This document shows positions 52,111 to 61,300 of a DNA stretch of 64,000 bases, piece after piece. Position numbers and translations under genes: made by a program. The notes under the pieces were generated by a model. That model was given only the letters and a program-made list of their open reading frames with translations. It was not told the DNA's origin and did not search any database. Within the stretch, counting starts at the first letter, position 1. Each line of letters starts with the position of its first letter. The stretch is from Planctomycetota bacterium (lineage in GTDB: Bacteria > Planctomycetota > UBA8742 > UBA2392). The DNA lies in assembly GCA_003576915.1 (NCBI GenBank), contig QEVF01000014.1:93846-157845 (forward strand), written 5' to 3'.

Positions 52111-53676
52111 ATGACCGCGAGCATCACCCCTGCGGGGCCCCAGCAGGCCCCTGCCAGTCGGCGCGCCGCCACCGAAGCCGGACTGAAGTTTGACCGGCTT
52201 CTGGGCGCGCTGCTGGGCGAGATGTCCGTGCCCATAGAGCGCCAGGCACCGGCGGCGCCCCAGGCGCCCCTGCCTGATTCCCAGTCGGAGCGGCCTGCGC
52301 GGCCCGAGGACAGGGACGAGGTCCCGGAGTCCCCGGACGAGATGCCCGAAGAGGCCGCCGCGCTTCCCGCTGCAGCCTTGGCGCCCGCGCCCGCGGACCA
52401 CCCCGAGAACGAGGCTCTGCCGCCTGAAGCAAGGCCCAGCGCTGCGCCTGCGGCCATGGACACGGCCGCGCCCGAGGAGACCCAGACCCCGACCGGACTG
52501 CCGTGGCCCCCCGAGGGCGAGCTCGTTGCGCCGCAGCCCCGAACCGGTACCTTCGAGCAAGCCGCGCCCCCGAACCAGCCTCAGGCCGCGGCGCAGGACG
52601 ACCCGGCGCGGCAATCCCTGCCGCAGCCCCTCAAGGCGCCCGAGGCTGCGCCCCTCGAGGCGGCGCCGACGGAGGTGGTCGGGCAGCGTGCGGGAGAGGG
52701 CGCCTACGACGAAGCGGTGCCTCCCTCGCCCCAAGAGCCTTTCGTTGAGCCCAGCTTGAGCCCGGCGGAGGACCACGCCGCAGTGTTGGAACCTTCTGAG
52801 CCCGCGTCGCCTGCCCAGCCTGTATCGGCGGCCCGGACACCGCAGGAGTCCCCGACGCCTGCTTTGCCGGTCGAGGTGTCCAAAGAGCCGCAGGCTCAAA
52901 CCGGCCAGACCGTCTCGGAGCCCGAGGTTCGTCCGGCGGACACCGCCACGAAAGCTGAGCCCGAACCGCAAGACACCGCCCAGGGCGAGGCCAGGCCGGA
53001 GTCGTACTTGCCCTCGCCTGTGCAGGAATCCGACGACACGGCGTTTGGCCCGAGGCTCGAGAAGCCCGCGCCCGAGGCCACGAGCGTCAAACCCCTGCCC
53101 GAGGTTCTGTCGCCATTGCCCGGCGCGCCGCAGACCCCGGCCCAGACCCCGGCCCGCGCCGCGACGGGACAGCCGGCCCAGGAAGCGCCGACGGAGCCCG
53201 TGGTGCCTGCGTCCGCGCCTTCCCGCGAGGGCCGGGTGAGGGGGCGCCGCTTTGCCGAAGTCCGCGCCGAGAATCTTGGCCTGCGACAGGTCGAGGTCAT
53301 CCAGCGCTTCGCGCGCCAGTTTGCCCTGCGCCAGACCGAGGGTGAAACGGAAGCGCGGCTGCTGCTCTCTCCGCCCACGCTGGGCAGCGTGAAGCTGACG
53401 CTGCGCATGGAAGACGGGGTGTTGACCGGAAGCGCCCTGGCGGAGACCGCCGCGGCACGCCATCTGCTTCAGACTCACCTGCCGGAGCTTCAGGCCGCCC
53501 TGGCCGATCAGGGCCTGACGCTGGGCCGCTTCGATGTGTCCTCCGACTCGGGGCAGGAGTCTCCGCGCGAGAACGGCTCCAGCCGGCCGCGCCCCTCCCC
53601 GGGCGAGATCGAGGCTGAAGCGCCCGCGCGCATGGCCGCGCGCGTGGTGGCCGGGCGAGTTGAGGGATACCTGTAA
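52111..53676 (+). CDS. fliK: Flagellar hook-length control protein FliK
   Basis: 521 residues. The first 370 are low-complexity Pro/Ala/Glu-rich, as expected for the secreted ruler region. The C-terminal Flg_hook domain (about 395-480) has the conserved LLSPPTLGSVKLTLRMEDGVL, followed by ARHLLQTHLPELQAALADQGL. It sets hook length and triggers the export switch. It is followed by flgD and flgE, the usual order, with 15 bases to flgD. The AAGGAAACCACC before ATG 52111 is a ribosome site. Confidence 0.9.
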   Translation: MTASITPAGPQQAPASRRAATEAGLKFDRLLGALLGEMSVPIERQAPAAPQAPLPDSQSERPARPEDRDEVPESPDEMPEEAAALPAAALAPAPADHPENEALPPEARPSAAPAAMDTAAPEETQTPTGLPWPPEGELVAPQPRTGTFEQAAPPNQPQAAAQDDPARQSLPQPLKAPEAAPLEAAPTEVVGQRAGEGAYDEAVPPSPQEPFVEPSLSPAEDHAAVLEPSEPASPAQPVSAARTPQESPTPALPVEVSKEPQAQTGQTVSEPEVRPADTATKAEPEPQDTAQGEARPESYLPSPVQESDDTAFGPRLEKPAPEATSVKPLPEVLSPLPGAPQTPAQTPARAATGQPAQEAPTEPVVPASAPSREGRVRGRRFAEVRAENLGLRQVEVIQRFARQFALRQTEGETEARLLLSPPTLGSVKLTLRMEDGVLTGSALAETAAARHLLQTHLPELQAALADQGLTLGRFDVSSDSGQESPRENGSSRPRPSPGEIEAEAPARMAARVVAGRVEGYL

Positions 53677-53691
53677 ACGAAAGGCCGCGCC

Positions 53692-54297
53692 ATGCAGACA
53701 ACGCCCACCCTGCTCAATCCGCTGCCCGTGAGCGACGCGCAAAAGCAGTCCGCGCGTGCCCGCACGGAACTGTCGCGCAATGAATTCTTCTCGCTGATGA
53801 TCGCCGAACTCCAGCACCAGGACCCCCTGGAGCCCATGAAGAACAGCGAACTGCTCAGCCAGATGACGCAGATGGAAACCTTGAGCAGCTCGGCCAAATC
53901 CGCCGACGGCATCGAGAAGCTGGTCAGCGCCCTGAACTTCCAGCAGCTCACCATTGCCAGCAGCTTCATCGGCACGGTGGTGCGCGCCCGGGATGCCGCG
54001 GGCGCCGACATCCAGGGCATCGTGGGCAAGGTGGCCATCCAGAAGGGCCAGGTGACGCTCACGCTGCAGATCCCCGTGGTGGATGCCGCGGGCAATGTGG
54101 TCAAGAATGCGCAGGGCCAGGCCCTGACGCGCGAAGTGCCGGTTCGACTGGACAGCGTGGTGGAAGTCATGGCGCCGGGTCTGGCGGACTTCGGCAGCAC
54201 CATCGTGGATCCAAACGCCGCGCCGCCCGCGGATGCTGAAGCGGCGGAAGAACCCGGAACTGAACCCAGCGACGGCGCCCCAGCCGCCCAACCCTGA
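53692..54297 (+). CDS. flgD: Flagellar hook capping protein FlgD
   Basis: Scaffold that caps the growing hook. 201 residues. The N-terminal FlgD motif RNEFFSLMIAELQHQDPLEPMKN at about 27-50 is diagnostic, followed by SELLSQMTQMETL. The middle is a tudor/Ig-like beta domain and the tail is acidic, Pro/Ala-rich. It starts 15 bases after fliK and ends 12 bases before flgE. Confidence 0.94.
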   Translation: MQTTPTLLNPLPVSDAQKQSARARTELSRNEFFSLMIAELQHQDPLEPMKNSELLSQMTQMETLSSSAKSADGIEKLVSALNFQQLTIASSFIGTVVRARDAAGADIQGIVGKVAIQKGQVTLTLQIPVVDAAGNVVKNAQGQALTREVPVRLDSVVEVMAPGLADFGSTIVDPNAAPPADAEAAEEPGTEPSDGAPAAQP

Positions 54298-54309
54298 CAG
54301 GAGCCAAAC

Positions 54310-57174
54310 ATGGCGCTTCTCAACAGTCTGACTTCGGCCATTTCGGGCGTGAAAGCCCAGCAGGCCAGCATCGACGTCATCGGCCACAACATCGCCAACG
54401 CCACGACGGTGGGCTTCAAGTCCGGGCGGGTGGACTTCGCCACGCTGATTTCGCAGACGCTGCGCCACGGGCAGGGGCCCGCGGGCAACGCCGGGGGCAT
54501 CAATCCCGCGCAGGTGGGCCTGGGCGTGCAGGTGGCCGGCATCCAGAGCCACTGGGGCGACGGCGCGCGCATGGCCACGGGCATCGCCACGGACCTCGCG
54601 CTGGAGGGCAGCGGCTTCTTCGTGCTGCGCAACGTGCAGGGCGGCCTGGCCTACTCGCGCGCCGGCGCGTTTTCGCTCAACGCCATGGGCGACCTCGTCG
54701 AGCCTTCCAGCGGCCTGCGCGTGCAGGGCTACATGGCCAACTTCGACCCCCAGCTCGAAATCGCCCTGCCCGGCGGCGGCCGCGATTTCGTGCTGGCGCC
54801 CACGGGCAGTTCCACCACGGAAATCAATCTGCCCATCGGCCAGTTGCGCATCGCGCGCCAGACGGCCAACGTGGGCTTTGGCGGCAACCTCAACTCCGGG
54901 GGCGCCGTGGCCGACATGGGCACCGTGCTGCAGAGCGAGCCCCTGTTCGAGCGCGTCGGCGGCATTCTGATTCCCGCCGGCAACACCACGCCGCTTTCGG
55001 CCATCGTGCGCACCAACAACGGCCAGCCCACGGGCACGCCCATCGAGCTGGGCCTGGAGGTCAACGCGAAAATCACCCTCAGCGCCCAGGTGGGCTCGCG
55101 CAACGTGGCGCGGACCTTCACCGTGGGGCAGCCCGCCCCCGACGGCGGCAACACCCTGGGCGAACTGCGCGACTGGATGACAGGCGCGCTGGGGATCTTC
55201 AGGAGCGGCGCGCCCGGCCAGGAGGCTCTTTCGAGCATCCGCCTGCACGCGCAAGACGGCACCCAGTTGGTGCAGACCCTGTCACAATCGGGTGAGAAGG
55301 GCTATGCCTCGCTCACGCTCAACGGCCTTGGCGCGGGCCAGACGTTGAACATCGGCGGCCAGGTGTTTGTCGCGGGCGTGGATTTTGCGGTGGGCGCCAC
55401 GGACGCCGAGACGGCCTCCAACCTGGCCACGGCGCTCAACCTGAACAACACGCTGGCCCCCCAGATGATTGCCAGTGTCGTGGCCCCCGCGGGCGGACCC
55501 GTGCAGGTGCGCCTGGCCCTGCGTCAGGAGGGCGCCTCGCCCCTGACCATCGATACGGGCGCCGCGCCGGGCCTGGTCCAGACCACGGGCTCGATCCGCT
55601 TCGGCAGCGGGCCGGCCGCGCCCGCGGACGGCGACACCATCACGCTGACCGACGGCGTCTCCTTTTTCACGTTTGAACTCAACGGCCAGGGCGGCGTGAC
55701 GCCCGGCAACATTGCCGTCACGCTGGGGGCCACTCCGGCCCAAACCGCTCAGAACCTGGCCAACGCCATCGCGGCCACGACGCTGGGCCCCTCGCTGAGT
55801 GTGACGGTGCAGGGCGGCGGCCTGCGCATCACCGACATGCGCGCGGGCGGCGCGGCGCTCAACGCAGGCAGCTTTCTGGTGGCTTTTGCCTCGGCCAGCC
55901 CCGGCGCCATCAGTTTTGAGGAGGATGTCGCGGGCGTGGGCGCCTTTGCCGGCGCGGGCGCCAGCGCCGACGGCTTCATGCTGGGCAGCCTGCCCCTGCC
56001 CAACGGCACGCTGCCGGCCTCGATCCGCGACGACGAGATTGACTTCGTGGCCGCGGGCGTGCAGGTGGGCGACATGATCCGCTTCACGACGGGCAGCCTG
56101 GCGGGCACGATTGCGCGCGTCACGGCCGTGGGCCAGCGCGCCGACGGCACGCTGGACCGCAACGCCATCACGTTTGAGTGGCAGCCGGACAAGGACCGCG
56201 CGCCCGCCGCCTCGGAGAACCTGCAATTCTTCATTCATGAGGCTGCGGGGGTGGACATCGGCGTGGCTTCGCTGGTCAACCCCAACGTCCCGCCGGACGG
56301 CCTTGACCCGTCAAGCCCCGCCGGCACGCTGCGCATCTCCGGCAACGTGGGCTTTGACAACCGCGTTCAGGCCCTGTCCATGACCATCAAGGGCAGCCAC
56401 GGCACCACCAAGCTGGCCGAATTCACGGAGCTGACCAGCGCCTCGGGCGAAAGCTTCTCGACCACCGTCGTGGTGTATGACAGCCTGGGCATGCCGCACA
56501 ACGTGAACTTCACGTTCTTTCTGGAGGCGCGCAGCAACGCCGACCCGCGCTTTCGCTACATCGCCACGAGCCAGGACCAGGTGCTCTCGCCCGGCTCCGC
56601 GCTCAACACGGTGGTGGGCAGCGGCACGCTCAGCTTCGACACCGACGGCCGCCTGATGGACGCCGACACCGGCACGACGCTCACGCTGCAGCTTTCCGAT
56701 CAGGGGGCCCGCACGCCCGTGGACTTCACGCTCGACTTCGCGGGCATGACCTCCTACGCGGCCGAGGGCGCCAACAACGTGTCGGACGTGTTCATGACCT
56801 CCCAGGACGGCTACGCGGCCGGCACGCTGGTGGACTTCAGCGTGCGCGAAGACGGCGTCATCCAGGGCCTGTTCAGCAACGGCCAGGTGCGCAGCCTCGC
56901 CCAGCTGGCCCTGGCGCGCTTCACCAACCCCAACGGCCTCAACAGCCTGGGCGGCAACCTGTTCGAGCAGGGGGTGAACTCCGGTGAGCCCATGATCGGC
57001 GAGCCCGGCCAGGCCGGCCGCGCCCTGGTCCGCAGCGGGTTTCTGGAGCAGAGCAACGTCGAACTGGCCGATCAGTTCACCCAACTGATCACCAGCCAGC
57101 GCGCCTTCCAGGCCAACGCCCGCACCATCACCACGGCCAGCCAGTTGCTGGAAGAGCTGGTGAGGCTGGTCTAG
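54310..57174 (+). CDS. flgE: Flagellar hook protein FlgE (enlarged)
   Basis: Structural subunit of the hook. The N-terminal D0 segment ALLNSLTSAISGVKAQQASI and the DVIGHNIANATTVGFK motif, and the C-terminal helix with SNVELADQFTQLITSQRAFQANARTI, are diagnostic. 954 residues is about twice the common length. The extra material (about 230-640) includes repeated flagellin-IN-like segments (LGAGQTLNIGGQVFVAGVDF and GTPAxTAQNLANAI-type helices), predicted to be surface domains. GGAG precedes the ATG. No MotA/B or FlbD gene follows; transcription ends at a 14-bp hairpin. Confidence 0.93.
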   Translation: MALLNSLTSAISGVKAQQASIDVIGHNIANATTVGFKSGRVDFATLISQTLRHGQGPAGNAGGINPAQVGLGVQVAGIQSHWGDGARMATGIATDLALEGSGFFVLRNVQGGLAYSRAGAFSLNAMGDLVEPSSGLRVQGYMANFDPQLEIALPGGGRDFVLAPTGSSTTEINLPIGQLRIARQTANVGFGGNLNSGGAVADMGTVLQSEPLFERVGGILIPAGNTTPLSAIVRTNNGQPTGTPIELGLEVNAKITLSAQVGSRNVARTFTVGQPAPDGGNTLGELRDWMTGALGIFRSGAPGQEALSSIRLHAQDGTQLVQTLSQSGEKGYASLTLNGLGAGQTLNIGGQVFVAGVDFAVGATDAETASNLATALNLNNTLAPQMIASVVAPAGGPVQVRLALRQEGASPLTIDTGAAPGLVQTTGSIRFGSGPAAPADGDTITLTDGVSFFTFELNGQGGVTPGNIAVTLGATPAQTAQNLANAIAATTLGPSLSVTVQGGGLRITDMRAGGAALNAGSFLVAFASASPGAISFEEDVAGVGAFAGAGASADGFMLGSLPLPNGTLPASIRDDEIDFVAAGVQVGDMIRFTTGSLAGTIARVTAVGQRADGTLDRNAITFEWQPDKDRAPAASENLQFFIHEAAGVDIGVASLVNPNVPPDGLDPSSPAGTLRISGNVGFDNRVQALSMTIKGSHGTTKLAEFTELTSASGESFSTTVVVYDSLGMPHNVNFTFFLEARSNADPRFRYIATSQDQVLSPGSALNTVVGSGTLSFDTDGRLMDADTGTTLTLQLSDQGARTPVDFTLDFAGMTSYAAEGANNVSDVFMTSQDGYAAGTLVDFSVREDGVIQGLFSNGQVRSLAQLALARFTNPNGLNSLGGNLFEQGVNSGEPMIGEPGQAGRALVRSGFLEQSNVELADQFTQLITSQRAFQANARTITTASQLLEELVRLV

Positions 57175-57198
57175 CGCGCGATGAGGACTGTTCGCCAC

Positions 57199-57233
57199 GC
57201 CCGCGGCCGGGAGAACCCCTCCCGGCCGCGGGC
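57199..57233. terminator. 14-bp GC hairpin between convergent flgE and aldo/keto reductase genes
   Basis: CCCGCGGCCGGGAG (57200-57213) / CTCCCGGCCGCGGG (57219-57232), loop of five. No U-tract on either strand; it is likely a bidirectional mRNA-end structure. Confidence 0.55.
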
Positions 57234-57244
57234 CGCCGTCGGCG

Positions 57245-58207
57245 CTACCCCGGCGGAATGGCGGCTTCGAGGCGACGCTTCAGGTCCTCGGTCATGTTGA
57301 CCTTGAGCGCGCCCAGGTTTTCCTTCAACTGGTCGAGTTTCGTGGCGCCCGTGATCACGCTTGTCACGCCCGGCTGCGTCATGGCCCAGGCAATGGCCAG
57401 TTGCGAGCGCGTGACTCCCATTTCGTCAGCCACGACCTTGAGCTTGCGCACGGCCGCGACATTGGCCTCACTGATGTAGCTCGCCCGCAGGTTCTCGCTG
57501 CGCCACAGCCGCGCCCCCTGGGGCAGCCCGTTGTCATACTTGCCGCTGAGCAGACCGCTGGCCAGGGGACTCCAGGTCACCAGCCCCAGGCCCAGGGCGC
57601 GGGCAGCGGGGCTGACGTCATCGAGGAAACGCTGGCGCTTGAGCAGGCTGAGCTGGGGCTGCTCCACGGCGGGCCGGTAAAGGTTCAGGCGATCGCACAG
57701 AGCGTGGGCCTGGCGCAACTGCTCTCCGCTCCACTCACTGGTGCCCCAGTAGAGAATCTTGCCGCGATGGATCAGGTCGTCCATGGCGCGGCAGGTTTCC
57801 TCAAGGGGCGTCTCGGGGTCGGGGCGGTGGCAGAAATAGAGGTCGACGTAGCTGGTGCCGATGCGCGCGAGGGACTTGTCAATGCTCTCGAAGATGTGCT
57901 TGCGGCTGAGGCCCCGGTCGTTGACGTCGTCGCTCATGGGCCAGAAGACTTTGGTGGAGATGACGAGCTCGTGGCGCGGGAGCCTGGCAAAGACGCGGCC
58001 CATGGCGCGCTCGGCTTCGCCTTTTTCGTAGATGTCGGAGATGTCAAAGAAGTTGACCCCGGCCTCGAAAGCGGCGGTGAGGATGCTTTCAATGGTGTTC
58101 TCGTCCTTGACGCTGGCGCCAAAGGTGGTCCAGCCGCCGAGGGCCAGTGCACTGAGCCTCAGGCCGCTGTTTCCCATGCGGCGGTACGGCATGGCGGCGT
58201 TGAACAT
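57245..58207 (-). CDS. Aldo/keto reductase
   Basis: NADPH-dependent TIM-barrel oxidoreductase of the YghZ/Kv-beta-like group. 320 residues. Catalytic tetrad elements are visible: D48 and Y53 in FFDISDIYEKGEAE, K in ISTKVFW, H in YFCHRPD, followed by GTSEWSGEQL and the C-terminal SVITGATKLDQLKENL cofactor-binding block. The ATG at 58207 has GGAG at six-base spacing. The substrate is unknown. Confidence 0.93.
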   Translation of the reverse strand: MFNAAMPYRRMGNSGLRLSALALGGWTTFGASVKDENTIESILTAAFEAGVNFFDISDIYEKGEAERAMGRVFARLPRHELVISTKVFWPMSDDVNDRGLSRKHIFESIDKSLARIGTSYVDLYFCHRPDPETPLEETCRAMDDLIHRGKILYWGTSEWSGEQLRQAHALCDRLNLYRPAVEQPQLSLLKRQRFLDDVSPAARALGLGLVTWSPLASGLLSGKYDNGLPQGARLWRSENLRASYISEANVAAVRKLKVVADEMGVTRSQLAIAWAMTQPGVTSVITGATKLDQLKENLGALKVNMTEDLKRRLEAAIPPG

Positions 58208-58278
58208 GGGCTGCTCCGGTAAGATTCTGCATCGAACGATGCGATGGTGGGGGCGGCGATGCAAGCCCCGTGGAGCCC

Positions 58279-58307
58279 TTGACAGGTGTATCACGGCAAT
58301 ATATATT
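58279..58307 (+). promoter_or_regulatory. Near-consensus sigma-70 promoter
   Basis: TTGACA (58279-58284), 17 bases, TATATT (58302-58307), in an unusually A/T-rich patch. Predicted start near 58314, 4 bases before the GGGAGG ribosome site of the large membrane protein gene. Confidence 0.7.
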
Positions 58308-58329
58308 TGCGTTATATAGGGAGGCCGCC

Positions 58330-61300
58330 ATGGAAGTGATCCTCGTGCTGCTTGTGCTCGTGCTCCTGGTGGCCCTGCTGGTCACGCTGGCCACGCGCCC
58401 CGCCGCGGCCCCTGTACCCCTCCAGATCCGCTGGTGCCCCGCCTGCCAGGCGCGGCGCGAGTTCAACTTCCAGCGCTGCCTGCATTGCGGCTTTCGCGAT
58501 GACGACCTGCTGCGTGTGCAGGTTGAACACTGCCTGCGCGGGCAGGCCGATGCCGACTTCCTGGCCGAGCGCAAGATGCTGGACGCCGCGGCCGCCGAGT
58601 CCATGCGGCAGTTCTACATCGACGGGCTCCATGCCGCGCTGGCCTACAGCGCCAGCCAGATATCGCCCGTGCACCTGCTCAGCCGCTTCAATGCCGCCGT
58701 GGCTCAGGCCTCCCTGGCGCCCGCGCCGAGCCCGCGCCCGGCTCGACGCGCGGAGCTAGCGCAAGTCCCAAGGCCCGCCTTGGCGCAGCCGGCGGTCGCT
58801 CGCAACGCCGACGAATCCACCGAAGAACTGCCAGCCCTGCCTGAGGCCCCGCCTCTGCCGCCGCAATCGCCGCTGCCGCCCGAAGAACTCACCGAAGTGC
58901 CCGCAGCAGCGCTGCCGGCAGCCCGCACCGAACAGGCCGCTCCCGGGTCCTTGCCGGCCCTGCCCGAGCCCGTCGAGGCCGTGCCCGCCGCCGAGCGCCT
59001 GACGCGGCTGCTGCTGGGTCTGGGCGTGGGCGGGCTGGCCATTGCCGCGCTGGTCATCCTCACGGCCCACGATGGCTCGGCCAGCCCGGGCAAGATGCTG
59101 GCGTTCATGGCCGCCACGGCGGGCATCTTCGCGGGGGGGCTTGCCTTCTCGAAGTGGCTGAAGCTTGAACGCACGGCCGGGGCCTTTTACGTGCTGGCCG
59201 CCCTCTTCCTGCCGCTCAACGGCCTTGCGGCCGACGTGTTCGGCTTTGCCGCCTTTGACCGCCCACTGCTGCAATGGGGCGGCATAGCCCTGGCCTGCGC
59301 GTTGGTGTACGGGGGCGTCACTTTGTGGCTGCGCTCGCGTGTCTTCGCCTTTCTCAGCGGCCTGGCCCTGACGGCCTCCTGCGCCCTGCTGCTCGAGTCT
59401 CTGGCCTTGAGCGGCACCATCCCCGAGGTGCTGCGTGACAGCGCGTTTGCGCTGCTGCCTTTGGCCTTCGTCGGGGCCTGTGCTGCCATCCTGCGTCGCA
59501 CCCAGGGCCAATGGAGCCTGCGCCTGCCCGGCGGCGAGTCCCTGCTGGCCCTCGTCGGCGGGCGCCTGCTCAACGAGCGCGGCCGCGAGGAAGCAGTTCG
59601 TGCGCCTCTGGACGCGGCGCAGGTCTTGAGCCTGCCCCTGGTGGTCAACGCCCACCTGGCCGCCTTCGTGTCGCTGGTCTGGGTTCTGATCCACTTGAGC
59701 CTCCACGGCAAGCCGGCCCTGCCGTCGGTCGGAATGGCCACCCTGGCGCTGGCCCTGTTCGCGTCGGCCCTTTCGTTCGGGCGCGGCCTGCCCCGCATCA
59801 TGTACGCCACGGGCGTCCTGGCGCTGGCGTCATCGCTGGCCTGGCTGAGCTACTTCAGCACCGGCGAGCATAATGGCGCGTTCTCCCTGCTGGCTGTGGC
59901 CGCCCTGCTGAGCGGCTGCGAGTGGCTGCTTGTGCGCGGGCGGCGCGGGGCCTTTGGCGAGCCCCTGCTCCATGTCGCGCTGGCGGTTTCGGTCGTGGCC
60001 GCGCTTCTGCTTCTTGCCGACTACGCCCGGCTGGAGGTGCTGCGCCCGGTTCTGCTCACGCCCGCTCTGGTCCACACCCGGGGCTCGCTGCTGACCGGCG
60101 CGGCGCTGCTGATGGCCTTGTTCGGCGTCTGGTCCCTCCGCGAGCACATGGCCTGGGCCGCGCCGGTCAGCGCCCTGGGCCTGTTCCTGCTGCTGTTGCA
60201 CGGCGTGGACTCCCTCGCCATGCCTGCTGAAGCCCTGGTGGGCGCCCTGGTGCTGGTGGCCCTGGCCGCGCTTTTGGGCGCTCTCTGGTCTCGTGAAGCC
60301 CTGGGGCTGTGGCTGGGCTGGACGGCCGTGGGCTTTGGCGCCCCCGTCCTGCTGCACGTTCTGGCGCGGGCCGCCTGGCCCGATTCAACGCCGGAGCTTC
60401 CCTACGTGGCCATCTCCGCCCTGGGCGGCACGGCGGTGGCTCTGCTGGCCGCGCGCCAGACCCGCTCGCTGGATCTGGCCTCGGTTGTCGGCTACCTGAT
60501 TGCCGTGGGAGCCCTGGCCGCCCTGCGCTCTCTGCACATCGAGCAACTGCCCCGGGGCTTCAGCCTGGCCCTGCTGGTCGTGGGTGCCGGAGCCGCGCTA
60601 AGCCAGGCCCTGGGCCTGCCGGGCCGGCTTGAGCAGCGCCCCCTGCTGCAGCGCGCGGCGATATCCCTGACGTGGGGCGCCGCGGCCCTGGTTTCGCTGG
60701 GTCTGGCCATTGCCCTGGGCGAACTGGCGCAGGCGAACCTCGCGCCGGCTCCGGCCTGGCCCGTGAACCTCGCGCTGGGCTGCGCCGCCGCCGTCTACCT
60801 GGACTTCGCCCTGCGTACCCGCACACCCGCCTGGGTGGCGGGCTCCAGCCTGGCCCTGACGGCCCTGGCTGTCTCCCTGCCGCTGCAACTCGAGCTTGCC
60901 TGGCCCCATGCCGCCCTGGCCTTGTCCGTCGTGGCGCTGGCTCACGGGGCCATCCTGCTGGCCCCGCTCACGCGCCCCTGGCGCCTCACGCTTGAGGCCT
61001 GCGGCGCCACCATCGGCGCGCTGGCAGCCCTGGGGGCGCTGGCTGCGGCCTCCCTGCCCCACGAAGCCTGGGGAGCAGCCGCGGGCGCGCTGGCCCTGGT
61101 GTCTCTAGCCGCCATGGCCGCGTCCCAGCGCCGGCCCCTGCCCTGGCATGCCCTGGCCGCGGTCATCTCAGGCGGGGCGGCGGCCGTGACCGTCGCCCAC
61201 CTGGGCGCGGGCCTCGACTTGCTCGTAGCCTTTGCCGCTGCGGCGGCCATGGCATCCCTGGCGGGCAGCGGCCTTGTGGCGCAGGGTGCCGCGCTTTCGG

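Noticed and set aside
51397..55254. A 1285-codon minus-strand frame opposite kdsC-like, fliK, flgD and flgE
   Set aside because: It spans four recognised genes and their spacers, is Arg/Gly/Leu low-complexity and lacks any motif; a codon-bias artefact.
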